NCBI GenBank assembly: GCA_902806575.1
Contig: CADCXD010000001.1
Location: 3,844,001-3,908,000, forward strand
From: Jackrogersella multiformis
Lineage: Eukaryota > Ascomycota > Sordariomycetes > Xylariales > Hypoxylaceae
Direction: 5' to 3'
Length of the DNA: 64,000 nt
A program made the translations under genes and the position numbers. Below the pieces are notes generated by a model, which was not told the DNA's origin, searched no databases, and saw only the letters and a list, made by a program, of their open reading frames with translations. Positions 33,801-48,800 of this stretch are shown piece by piece (positions within the stretch are counted from its first letter, which is position 1; every line of letters begins with the position of its first letter).

Positions 33801-36800
33801 TATAAAGTTATTTTTACCGGGGCTTTTTAAAACTTAATTAATTTTATTACTTAAAAGGCCGTTATTAACCTATCTAATATTCGTTCTTTATTAAGCCTAT
33901 AATTAAAATCTTATAAAAGCCAAACTTTATATAATACCTTAAGAACCATTTCCCGATTTAAATTTATATAATATAAACGAAAAATCTTATTCGAAAAAAA
34001 ACCTAAGCTTTTTACTTAAAAAGCTAACCTATATTAAGATATAACATTATATAAAAATACATTAAACTCATTTTTATTATTATCATTTTTTAATAAAGGT
34101 TACTTAGAAAGTTAACAAACGTTTTATATAATACATATATAAAGTTCTTTTAGTTTTAATAAAAACATTACCTTATAACTAATAAATTATTCTTTACTAA
34201 TATAAAAAAAATAAAAGGTTATAATTTATACAATAAATAATAATTATGCTTTATTATTAATTAACCTCTTTATAATAAAGATATATTATCGTAAATATTT
34301 AAAGTTTTATTATAAAATATAAATAAATAAGATTAAGTATATAATTTACTTAATATTTTAGAATATTATCCTTTACTTCCTAATATTTATTATAAATTTA
34401 AATATAGCCTTTCTTTAAATCTTGTATTCGATATAACGTTTATTATAATAAAAGATTCCTAAAATATAAGATTTAAGCTCCGTTATTATATCCTTATTTA
34501 TAAATTTAAAAGCATATTTAGATCTTATAATAAATACTTACATTTAGTAGATAAACTTAAGGTAATAAATAACTTCTTAAGAAATCAAAAGATTAATAAT
34601 AGGTAAATAAGGGTAATTAATAAGAAACCCTACCTTAACGTAAGGTAATACCTTATATTAAAGTATTAAAAAAAGCTTAAAACGAAGATTTAAAACCTTT
34701 AATACCTTTTTAAAAGCTAACGTTAATATAACATAACTAAGAATCTTCTTTAATATTCTTAATTTGCTTTTATTAAATCTTAATTATCATTAATTAACAT
34801 TTATAAAATACTTTAAATAATTAAATATATTTATTACGATTTTATTATTTAAGTATTTCGCCTCGTTAATAAATTTATTTGTTAGTAAGTAATAAGTATT
34901 TAAGGATAAACCTAAGAAATTAATACGTCGTATAACTTTAAAATAAATAACCTTTATTTATTAATAAATAACTTAATCGGTTACCACGTAATAAAAGGAT
35001 TATATTTTTTAAGTATAAAGATATAATAACGTTCATTAAAGTAATAAACTTACTAACTAACGGACAAATAAAGTTCAAGAGGCTTATTACTTCTTAAATT
35101 AATTATGCTTAAGTTTAATTATTATAATAATGCTTATAACATGTTTATAAAAATAATCTTAAATATAAAATAATTAAAGTTATAACGATTATATCTTATT
35201 CTTTTAAAAATCCTTTAAAAATAGCTTATCTTTTTATCGTTAAGCTCCTTATTTAAATTAAAGAATAATTAATATAATATAATTTTAATATAACTATAAA
35301 ATTTAAATATTAACTTCGTATCGAATTTTTAAGATTATATTTTAACGTTAAAAAATATAATTTTAAATAAAACTTATAATAAGTATTTTATTAATTAATA
35401 ATATTAAATAACCCTAGAAATAATTAAAACTCTTTAAACTTAGCAAAATATAATAAAGGTTTTTCTTAATTAAATACCTTCTTAAATGATTTGTATATTA
35501 ATTAGTTTATTCAAGTCATAAAAAACCTCTTTTAAGACGATTTTAGCCGAAAAAATATAGGCTAAAAATAACCATTAACTTACCTTTTATATATATTATC
35601 TACTTTAAGTTTTTTTTTAATATATATAAATAATTACGTATTAATCTTTAATAATATAAATAAAGGTAATAATATATTATCTTTTAATCGACATACTATT
35701 TTCGTTAATAACGTTTTATTTAAGGAAAGCGATAACATTTATAAGTAAAATGTAATACTTTGCGAAGCACGGCTTTAACAAACCTTATAATTATAAAGTA
35801 ATAATTAAACCATTAAGGATAAGCCGCCTTTAGTTTAAAAAAGATTTCTAATTAAGTTAATCTCTAAAAAAAAAAACAATTTATCCTTATTATTAATAAC
35901 TTACTTTAAAATTATTATAAAAGTAAATATTATTTAAAATATAATTTATTAATTAAAATTATAACGTTTCGTAATAAATCATACCAATAAGCGATAATTT
36001 ATATAATTTCCAGACGTAATATAAAGGAGTAAATTTAAAATATCCGTTAACTTTATTATAAAAACATTATTAAAAATATTAAAATTTATATATGCCTAGA
36101 TTTAAGTTATTATTTTATTTTTAAATTTATATTAACCTCCTTTTTACATTTTTACCGAATATTATTTTATTTAAATAAATTATAACTTAATTTTATTTTA
36201 TATTAAGTATATATTTACTTATTTAATTAAAATATAAAGGATATAAATATTTATAACTTTTAAGATTCTCATAAAAATTAAATTCCTTATCGTTTATAAT
36301 TTTATTTATAAGTAATTATCTTATATTAACATTTTTATTAATTTTATTAGCGATATTAAGATATATAATATTAAATATTATATTAAGTTAAGCAATTTTA
36401 TAAAGCTTTTAAATTCGTTTAATAAAATAATAATAAGGTTAATAAATAAGTAAAAGAATAACATAATAATAATAATTAAGTTAATACGACTTAATAATTA
36501 GTTATATAAAGTTGTTAATTTATTTACCATAATAATTATAAACCTTAAAATTAAATAACTATTAAACCATAATTTTATAAAAAAGCAAAATAAATAAAAG
36601 TTGGTTTAATTAATCTTTCTAATATTAATATTTGCGCATTATAATAAAAAGTAAAACTATTTATTTTAAGCGTTCTAATATATTATTATATATAAAGTTT
36701 CCTTTAACGATAACTCTCGTAACATTAATATTCTTAAGACTTAACGTAATAATTTAAATCTTTAACACTTTTAAATTTAATAATAACGCTTATTAAAGAT

Positions 36801-39800
36801 TTATTATTATATATATAAGTTTTTATATTAGGCTATTTATAAATATAAATTATCTTTTAAAGTTTATATATTAAACTATATTTAAAACCGTATAAGTATA
36901 TTAAGACAGGATTAAATTATATTAATATAAGCATTATTATATTACAGTTTATAACAAGGGACAAAATATAAAAAAAGATTTTTTCGTTTATCCTTAATTT
37001 AACCATTATTATTTTCTTTCTTTATATACTTTTTTTTTTTTAATTTATTAAGAAATTACGCCAGGTTATATAAATAAAATAAAACTAATTAAAAGACTAT
37101 TTAAAAAGAATTATATAAAGGATAATATAAAGATCGATTTAATAATTATGAATAAAAATATCGTCCATAAAAATATAAACGAATATATACGGAAAAACTA
37201 CCATTATTAACTTTAAAATTAAGATTAATAATTAGTTAATTTTTTTTCTCGAAATTATCCTTTCGCCCTTTTATTAATTAATTTAATAATATAAATTAAG
37301 GTTCGAAGATAATTAATAATCTCGCTTATCTTAAAGAATATATGCTTCGCCTAAAAATAATAATAAGGAAACATAAATAATTACGCCTTAAAAATCCTCT
37401 CCCTTAAGGCAGATTAAAAATATATTAAAAGTAATTCACGGTTATATACCGTATATATCGAGGCTTAATACGAGATAATTTTATTACGTAAATCATATAA
37501 ATTCGTTCCGTATAAGTTTTATAAATAAACTAATTATTAATTTTAAATAATTTATTTAACTATAAGGTTAATTTAATAAGGTCTTTAATATAATATTAGA
37601 TTTTAAATTAAGAAAATACGTAACTAAAATGTTTTTCGTTTAAAAAGGTTACTTTCTTTAAACCTTAAATTAGATAATTTTTTATTATTTATACTTTTAT
37701 GTCGATTTATAGGTAATTATTTCCGCGGGAACTTATACCAGCAATTATATCTTTAATTACCTTAAATTTAGGTTTAGGTTTAATATAAATATTAAGTTAT
37801 ATTATAAAGTATATTATATAATAATAAAAACTTAATTAAGGCTAATATTACGCTTAAAATATAAAGCTTATTATTTTTTAAAACGAATATAATCTAGAAA
37901 AATTCTCTTTATAATTAATAAAATTCTTAAAGGGAAAATATCTTAAATCTAATTAATTATATATAAAACTCTCCTTACCATATATTCGTTAATAAAAGTT
38001 TAAACCGTAATTAAATCTTTATAAAAGAGGTTTTAAGAAACCTTAACTACTCTTTATAAATCTTTTAATATTCTTTTTTATTATTTTTTACGTTAAGGGA
38101 GCCTTAAGGGATTATTACAAAAAAGAAGGCCTATCTAAGCTTTTAGACTTAAAACTCCGTAAAAATATTAATATAATATATATATATTAAGATAAAAACG
38201 TCTTAAATTAGCTAATATTTACCAGTACTAACGAAAATATCCTAAAAGCGTAAGAAGTAAATAAGGGGTTACGTATATTAAGGATTAAAAGTAAATATTT
38301 ATAACCTTTTATTTTTTACGATTTTTAGGTAAAGGGTTTTATAAATATTAATACGTATTAATTATCTTATTATACTTATATCGATTTACCGTTTTAAATT
38401 TAAAACCATTTTATTTCGATACTTAAAAGAATAAGCTCGTTAATTATTAAATTAATTAAATATATTAATAATATTACGCCGTTAAAAACCTGGAAATTAA
38501 TAACCAAGCCGTATATTAAGATAAAAAAAGCCGCTTAATAAATATTAAAAGCCTTTTTTATTAATTTAAAATAAATTAAAAGCTAGCTTTATGGTAATCC
38601 TTACCGTTAATAAAATAAAAAAAATTAATATAAATAAAAGAATATAAGTCCTATAATTTATTATTTAATTAAAAAAAGTAAAAAGTAATATTTTTAGATA
38701 TTAAAGTAAAAAGTTTATAATTTAAAAAATGTAAAAACCTTCTTTACTTTAACCGTAAGCTTAAAAGAAATATAAAACGTCTTATAAATATAAAACTAAG
38801 AAAATATTAGAAAAAGAACGTAATAAATATTATAATTAAGTTTAAGAAATATATTTATAAGGGAATTAATCATTTATTTTTAAAATTACGATTAATACTT
38901 TTAACTTATAACCTATTAATTAACCTTTTACTTATACTTATAAAATTACATAATTAAAAAGAATAAGATACATTATAAATCTTATTAATTTTATATATTA
39001 ATATTATAAAAATTTACCATTTAAGATTAAATACGTACCTTTATAAGTATAATTTAAAATTAATATATATTATTTAATATATTATATATAATAATTAACA
39101 TGGTAAAAACTAATTACATATTTATTATTATACGATAAAGTTACGATCCTTAGTTAATTTTTATTTTTTTTATAATTAATAAATATATAAGTTAAAGGAT
39201 TAAAAAGGGTACTATTAATATCACTTAATATAAAACTATCTCCTTATAAAAGTAACTTATTAGAAAATAAACATTACTTTTTTGCTAAGATATTATTTAT
39301 ATTACTTATAAGATATATCCCTTTTAATAATAAAACGCTTACGTTAATTTTATATTAAGGCAAAATAAGAATTTAAAATAAAAAAATATACATTAAAATA
39401 ATATAAAGGATAATACTTAAATAAACGTTATATCGAGAAGTTTAAGAATAAAGATTCTTATATTTATTATATATACAACTTATATTATATTCCTAAGAAA
39501 TTATTAATAATAACTTTTTAAAGATTAAAAAAAAAGGCTAATAATATTAAAAATATATAATATAATAATATTTTTATCTTTGATTTTTAATTATATAAGG
39601 CCTTATAAATTACTTAATATTAAAAGTCGAACGTTACGTTAAGATATATATTTATAAGAAGAAATATAGATATAATATAATGCGTATATATTACGATAAA
39701 GGTTATTTCTTATATATATATTATAATAATGCATATTTATGTAATAATATAATCGTTACTTTTATCACTTGATTTACCTTATGATACTTAATTTATATAA

Positions 39801-42800
39801 TATTAACTAATATATACGTCCATTTCCAGCCCCCTAATTAAAAGTAAATAAATATAATTTAAATATTTTATATTAACGAAGAAAAGTAAGTTTAAATCCG
39901 TTAAAAGTATATACGGAAAAAAATAATATTTTATCTTTTGTTAAAAGCTATGGCAATATTAAGATAAAGTAACGTAAAACGGGGGAAATAATATATTAAA
40001 TACCAGGAAGTACTTAATTAACATATTAATTAATATTAAAAATTTATAATAATAAATAATATTAAAAAAAATCGTAAAAAAAAAGTTAAGTATTAATTTA
40101 AAACTATCGCAAATAAAATTATAATCGATTCGTAAAGACAGATACTTATAATAAATACTTCTTAAAAAGTAATATCTTTTTTCTAAAAATTTAAATAATT
40201 ACTTTATTAAAGTATATAAAGATTTATACGAGGAGGTTAGAATTACCTTTAAGGTAATACAAGTTAAACTAAAGTTATTCTTAAGTTAAGACGTTTTTAT
40301 AAATATTTATCGTTAGTTTATTATATTTTCTAATTAATAATAAATTATTATAAAACTTAAGCCTTTAAATTTTACTTTATATATTAATAAGCTTTAAGTT
40401 TAAAATAATTACTTAACTTAATAATTTAATTTTATAAAGTTATAATTAAAAAAGGAAATTAAGCTGTAACTTAATGTTAAAAAAAAATAAAAATTAATTG
40501 ATAAGAGGTTTAAAAACGTATATAAGAAGTTTAACGCCGCTATCCGTTAAAAGGGCTATTTTTAAACCATCGCTTTAAGATACTTATAAAGGCTTTTAAA
40601 AATAATACCTATTATAAATAATCTATAAGAAAATCCAGGCATTATAAAAAGCAGATATTTATAAATAAACATATATCGTTTTTGGCTTTTATTTCTTATA
40701 TTAAAATTATAACCTCTTTTAGTAATAATACTTCTTAAATATTTATTAACTTCGCGTTAGTTTATAATTTAATTTTACATTTTTTAATTTATCTTTCATT
40801 TATATTAATATAAAGATAATTACGATAATTGTTTTATTAATAAGTAATGCCATCTTTTTAATTATTAGTATTACCCGTAAAAAAATACGCATAAATCAAA
40901 TTATTAAAATTTAATTAAATCTGTTATAATTATTATCTTAAAAAGCTCTTAAATTACCTAAGATTAACTTATTACCTTATATTATTTAATTGATTAATAT
41001 TACCTAGTTTATTAATATTACTTAACTTTTTAATATAATTTTATTTACGAATGATATTAATTTCCTAGATATCTCGATTAAAATTAACAATATTATCTCG
41101 GATATTACTACATAAGTATTTATAAGCTTAAATTAAGTAACAAATATTATTATAAATAATATCCCGGAAGAAATTATTATTAGAATAGATTAAATCTATT
41201 ATATAACTAAAAGTAATAAAATTAATTATTAAAGAATTTCTTTTAATCTTTTTATTTAATTTCCAAGCCTCGTTTGTTTTTACTTAGATCTTAATAATAT
41301 TATTTCGCTTATCTTCACCGCCTTTAAAATTAACGTTCGTTTTTATTTAATTACGGTTTTAGTAAGGGTTCTCCTCCTTACCACCTTACTCGTTATTTTT
41401 TATACCATTAATATTAATATATTAAATATATTTTTCCTCATTTTAAACCTTAAAACCATAATAAAGGCAAACACCGTTTTATTAATTATTATTCCTTTAT
41501 TATTAACGGTAATAATTATTTTCTTTATACTATTATTATTTTAAAAGATTAACTTTTTATAAGTAAAAAACAAGGAATTTATATGGTATATTAATATGAT
41601 ACTTAAGTTAATAATAATTACTTTAATAATTTAATATTATCCGTTACTATAAATAAACATAATTTTTATTTTTATATAAGTAGATTTATTTTTAATATAT
41701 ATATAATTTATAATTAACCAGTTTTAACTTAATATATTATGATTATTCCTTTTAGCTATATAAGTTTACGATCACTTATCTTATTTTATATAATATTTTA
41801 AATAATTATACATAAATTTAAATCATAATTTAATTTATAATTATAACTTTTTTTAATAATTAAATTATTATATTAATAAAAGATGTTAATAATTTAATAA
41901 AAGATCTTTTTTATCGATTAAAGGATATAAAAAATGCCGAAAATATATCGAAACTATATAAATTAAAAAATAAAAGTTTAATCTTACATTAAAAAATCTA
42001 AATTATATTTAAACAATTTTTAATTATATTATCCTTATTTAAATAAATAACTTAACTCTTCCGATTTTTATCTCCCGTTATTTATACTTTTAATAAAAGG
42101 AAAAAAAAAACAAAAGTAGATTAAGCCTTTTATTAAGGGATAATAAAGTAATATAACGACGTGATATATAAGATAAAATTAATTACTTATACTTAAGCTC
42201 CCCTTTTAATAAAATAAACTTATTAAGTCTAACATAAATATCTTAAAAGAATTTTAACTTATAAATTATTTTAAATAATTTTAATAAAGTATTATTTATT
42301 TCGTTATAATGTTTTTTCATTTTTTTAAATTACGACGTAAATTTATTAATCGTGGCGTTTATTTGTTAATATTCCGCTTTTAAAACGTAAATGTAAGTAT
42401 TTAAAGAGTGAATTTAAGACGTTAAAAGTTAAATAAAAATGTAAATAAAGGGGTTAAATAACGCGTATAAAGGTATAGCTATAAAAAACATATCTTATCG
42501 TATATTAAGGTCGGTAAATTATCCTACTTATGCTACTTAAAATAAAGCCATATTAAAATTAAATATATTAAAGGAGGTAAAAAAGTTAGAAGATATTAAG
42601 CTTATATCTTAAAGATAATAATAACTTAATTCTTAATAAGGCTAAGGTAAGAATAAGTTATTAAACATAATAATAACGTTTAAATTAAGCGCTTTAAAAA
42701 TTGCCAGTTATGGAGCGATTATAAGTAATATATTAAAATTTAATATAATAAATAATTAATATATATTAAAATAAAGCCTTAAGTAAAGCTTAAAATTATA

Positions 42801-45800
42801 TATTAAGATAATATCGAAAGAGAAAGCAAAAATCTTTAATTTAGCTCGTATTTAAATTTATTTATTTATTAATTAAATTATCTTTATCCGATATAATAAT
42901 ATTAATTGTTAAATAATAATTAAATCTTCCGCGTAATAATTAATATTAATATATTTATTTTTAATACTAAGAGCCTTTTTTTAGATATAAAAACGATTAA
43001 ATATTACCATCCTTATAGCTTAGATAAGCCTTTATTATTTCTAAATTAGAATTAATAAAATTAAGGCTTATATTAAATCTTTATAATAATAATTAGGTAT
43101 AAGTCTTGATTTATATATATATTATTAAAATTTAAAAAGCGCTTAAATTAATAAACGGTAGCTCGTTAAAATCGGTTATATTTGTTTTTAATAAAAAGGA
43201 TAGTTTAGATTTATACTGTTTAAAACCTTATTATAATATAAATATAAATATTAGGATTTTTAATATAATTAAACGAAAGTATAAATATCACGGATAAGGA
43301 AGTTAAAGCCATAATTAAAATATAAAATCTTAACAGTTAACTTAAAGTTATATGAAAAAAATAAGGCAAATTATTGTATAAAAAGATTATTAAATATGTT
43401 AATCTTTTTAATCTTAATATTATTCTTATTATACGAGAAAAAATAAACGGGAAATATAAAATATTTTAGCTTATATAAAATATTAATTTTTTTTTATTAT
43501 AAAAGATATTATAAGTCTTATAAATATTATTCTTATAAACGCGGGATAAAAAATATTAATTAAGTAATATAAAAATTAATAATCTTATATATAGGCCGAA
43601 AAGGGAAAACCGATATAATTTTTCTTCGTTTTTATTAGTAAGAATTAGAATATATAAAAAGATTAATTAAACGATTTAAAGTGTTTAAATTATTAAAGCT
43701 TAATTAAACTATTTAAGGATAAATATGTTATTAATTTTAAGAAATATTTTTAATATAAGGAAACTTATATAATTATTTTAACCGTTTTATTAAATTATAA
43801 ATTATTTAATTATAAATATTCGTTATTTATAAAATATATTAAATTTAAAACCTTTTTATTTATTTATATAATAATTTTATATAAAACGATTTTAATTAAT
43901 AAAATCGGTTTATTTATTAGCTCATTTTTTCCCGTTATTATATTTATTAAAACGGATAATATAAAACCGAAATCTACATATAAAATAAGCGGTTTAAAAG
44001 ATGTTAAAAGGAACATTTCTTATTAATGCCAAGGTTTTAAGCCACGTAAAAATTAAGTTATATATATTATATTTTTATTTTAAATATTATTAATCTTAAT
44101 TACTTAATTCTTATAATATATAATAAGAATAAGTTTACCATTATATTATAAAATCGTATTATAAAATTAATAAGTAATAAAATAGAAAATTTAATTTATA
44201 ATTATAAGATTAGAATTATTTGCTTTCGGTTAACGGTTAGGATCTTAAAATATTATTAAAGTATATTATTAATAAAGCTTTTATTAATTATATTTTTAAT
44301 AATAATCCTTTTTATAAAATAATAAACGGCTTTTTTAAGGAGAAGATAAAGGAGGAAAGGAGGATTATGATATATAAAAGCTTTTAATATATTTATATAT
44401 TTTAAACTTAAGCGTTTAATAAATTTACATCCTTAATTATTAAATATATTAAGCTTTCATTAGGTTAACTCTTTAATAATACCTGATTTTAAGTATATAT
44501 TATTTATATAATATATTAATATATTATATTTTATTAAATAAAAGTTTATATATTTTATTACTACGTTAATAATACCTAGTTATTTAAGGTATTTCCCGTA
44601 GGAAATTATCATTATTATAAATTATCGAAAAGCCTACGATTAGAATAATTATTAATAATAAATAATTAATAATTATAAAGTTAATTAAGATTATTTTAAT
44701 TATAAATATAAAAATAAAATAATTATAAAATTAAGTTATTTTCTTTATTTATTAACTTATTTATTAACTTTTAAATAAAATTATAAATAAATATATAAAA
44801 TATTTTTAAAATAACTTTAAATATTAACTTAATATTAATAAAAATATCTTAGGTTAACGATATAATTATTAATTAATAACAAGTTTATAACGATATAAAT
44901 TAATCCTTTATAAATAATTAACGTAAAGATAAGTTTATTTATTACTTAATTATTTAAATTTATAGGCGAAAAAAAAGAACCTCCCCCGACTTTTTAAATA
45001 ATTCCTTAAAAATAACCTTTTTACTTATTAATTTAAACCTAAAAAGAGCTTATATTAATTAAAGAAAGGATGGTAACGAAACTATCCAATTTTAACGATA
45101 AATTATCTTTAAATAAGATCTAAATTATTTAATAATAATTTAATTATAAACTATATTAATATATAAAAGAATCTTAATATATTTAACCTTTAAAGTATCT
45201 CTACCTTAAAAACCCTTATAAATAAATTAATTCTACCCTTCCTTAAGGTATAAATTAAAAGGTTAAAATATATGGGAGTAATAATTTTTAAAAATAATAT
45301 CGGACTTAATATTAATTCTATTAAATTTATTATATTAAAAGGATATAGGTAATTATTAAAGGATAGTGTTTGTAATTTTAAGATTATTTATTATATTAAT
45401 TATAGTTATAAAAAAGAAAAGGATTAATGCCTTATAATAATAAAAGAATTAATTTTTTATTTATAAAAGTATATTATTTAAGTATAAAAAAAAGGAAAGA
45501 AAAAAGCATTTATATTTAAAAGGTAAATTAAGTATTAACCTAACCATTTAACTACGATATTATAAGAGATATATTTATATCGTAATTATATATTATTATT
45601 ACTTTTATTTATATAATAGGACTATTAAGGGTTTACTTCGTAAGTAACATATATACGATAAGTAAATAAAGGTTTCTTATATATATACCGGGATTTTAAA
45701 TAGATAGGTTTATGGTTCCTTACGTAATAATGAAATTACGACTATATCCATATGATCCGCTTTATATTAAGTATTTTACGTTTATTATAATAATTGGTAG

Positions 45801-48800
45801 ATATAAATAAAATTAAAGTAATAATTAAATATTTTTAACGATTTATTTAAAAACATTATTTAATTACTTAAAAACATTATTTTTAAGAAAGGTTAAAACT
45901 CCTTATATAAAAATGTCGTTATTTTTATACTTTTAAGTTTTATTATAATAATAATTTAATATTATTTAATTAATTCCCTCGTAACTTTTACCTTTATAAA
46001 TTTACCTTTACTTCTTTACCTTTATAACCTTAAACTTTTTAATTATTAATTTTACTTTAAGTTTTATTTTAAAAAATATTATTAATAAAGTAGGAAATTA
46101 AATACCTTTTTAAATAAATACTTTTATATTTATAAAATAACGTTATTTTTTTTTTATTTTTCTTATCCATATTTTTAATACTTTTTCGAAATATAAGCAA
46201 ATCTCCGTTTCCATCCTTAAACCGATCTTAAATCTTATTATTACCTTTATTTCTTTGGTTATTTTAAAAAGAAGATTAATATTTAAAGAATTAAAGAGTT
46301 AAATAAGATTTATAAAATCTCCGTCTTAATACTCTTAAAGATATTAAATCATATAGCTTATTAATCGGGGATTTATATCGTCACGATATATATTACAAAG
46401 ATTATTAAGTTTATATCGAATGGATTTTATTATTTTAGGATATAAATAATATAAAGGTAAGGTTTAAATTTAATCTAATATTATAAAATTAATTATAAAT
46501 AAAAAAGTAAATTAAATATTCTTAATCTCTTTATTTAATATTTAATATAACTTATTTTTACCTTATTTAATCTTAACCCTGCCTTTTAAAATTATTTTAT
46601 AAAGCTTAATATTAACATTTTAAAAAATAAATAAAACTTAAAGTTAATAAAGTAGGCGGAAATATAAAACAAGATATTAAAAAAAAATTTAATTTAATAA
46701 ATAATATTTTTACGCTTTATATTTAAATTTATTAAAGGCAAGAAAGACTTTACTTAAAGAGTTTTACATTATAAAAACTTTAAACTTATTAAAAATACAT
46801 TATGTTTCGAAAAAATCATTAACGCCCTTAAATTTTATATCTATTAATTCCGTGACTTTCCTTAATTAATTAAGTTACTCTCTTTATATAAAACGTTTTA
46901 AAATATGCCTTCTTTAAAAGAAAGATTAAAAAACCAAGAATTAAATATACGTTATTATATTAAATAATATAAACGCCTTAATTAAAGTCTTTATATTAAG
47001 CTATATATACGCTTTTATCGAAAATTAACTTTTTATTAATTAAGTTATAACGTTATATTTAAATTTAATAAAAACTTATAATAAATATTAAGTTAAAAGA
47101 TATATTAAAAAAGGAAGAAAATAAAGGATAAAAGATAGAAAAGTAAACATATACTTATAAAAAGCAATATTAAATTATATTATATATTAAATACTTAGGT
47201 AAATAAAATTTAATAAATATATTTTTAAATAAAATTATATATATTTAAATATATATTAAGGTATAAAATTGGTTTCTTAACGTAACCTCTTGGCTTTTTA
47301 TTTAAGTTAATAAAGTAAAAACCACCTAATAACATTTCCGTTAATAAAGTTAACCGGGAAAACCGGATCGTATTATGTATAACTTTATGTTACCACTTTT
47401 AATTTAATGTATTAATTAATATAATATGGTTTAAAAACGTATATATAATAATTAAAAGTGATATTATGGGAGTTATATTTTATGACTTATATAATATCCA
47501 AAAATAACTTATTAAAATTTAAATAATATATATTTCTTAAAAAAATATAAAATCGGTAAGGTTTTTTTTCTTGTATTTTACGGCATATTATATATCATTT
47601 TTATATATATTTAATAATATGTAAATCATTTTTATATACATTTAATAATATATAAATTTTATTTATCTTATTTATTTTTATAGTAGTAAAGTTTTTAAGT
47701 TTAAATATTTTTTTTAAAGAAACTATTAATTTTAAGTTAAATATTAAGACAGCCACGGCTTTAAGCTTTATAAAGTTCAAGCCTAATAACTGCCTTTTAA
47801 CGGTTAAAATAACCACTTAAACTAATATTAACTAAATTTTTATAAATAATATATATAATACCTTAAGTATTACTACTTTTATATTAATGCTTAAATTAAT
47901 TAAAATAATAACTTAAATCGTTTTTAAAACTATTTTTTAAATTATATTAATTATAATTACCCTTTTATTAAACTTAAGTTTATTTAATATATTTATTATT
48001 ACTTTACTTAAAATAATCCTGAGAAATAAAACGCGTTATGGTATTAATATTTTTACGATTAACTTATCGTTAATCTTAACGTTTAATAATATAATAATTA
48101 TTTTAATAATTAGAAAATTATTAATTTAATAGTTTTGGTACTTTTTCGTTTTTATAATGGTTTACTTTTATTTCTTATGATAATTTTAGGTTAAATTAGA
48201 TATATATAAACTTTTATATTATTTTTAATTATTTTAGATATTTTTAATTATATTAAGTTTATAATAAATCTAGGTTAAGCTTAGGTGTAAGTTTTAAGTT
48301 TTATAAGTTATTTTTTGTAAAATTTATTTTTTAATATTAGTTAAATTAAATAAAAATTTAATATTAAAGGTATAAAAAAACGTAGATATAACAGTTAAAC
48401 CTTTAAAACTATTCCGGTATTATGTTAAAATAATACTTATTATTTATATATTTCCCTTAAAAATATTTACGTACTTTTTTAAATATTTAAGTACCAATAT
48501 ATATAACTTAAAATCTATAATTACCCAAGGATTTAACGAAACATATTATTATTATAAAATGGAAATAATAGAAGATCGAGGTTTAAGAAAATATTTATAA
48601 TTAATTTAAACTTAAGTTACCCATATTATCTAACCTTTATATTTATATTAAAATACCTTAATTATATATAATGAGCTTAAGATATATCTTGTTTATATAA
48701 GTGATAATAAAGAGGTTATAACCATTAATAATATTATTAAGTAAGAATTATTAAGCCTCCGATTTTTATTATTAAATTCTTTCTTTACTTATTTTAAAAG

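Noticed and set aside
35942..37768. A 609-codon frame in the AT-rich block whose only in-frame stops are TAA, as if Gln CAA codons had been mutated by RIP
   Set aside because: A RIP-mutated gene should also show TAG from CAG and TGG codons, and none is present. TAA is the expected stop in such AT-rich DNA, another frame looked equally protein-like over part of the range, and no domain could be recognised.
47601..47816. 71-codon minus-strand ORF, the only one above 60 codons in the AT-rich block
   Set aside because: Composition is Lys/Ile/Leu/Asn as expected from base content, with no motif. One such frame in 35 kb is expected by chance.
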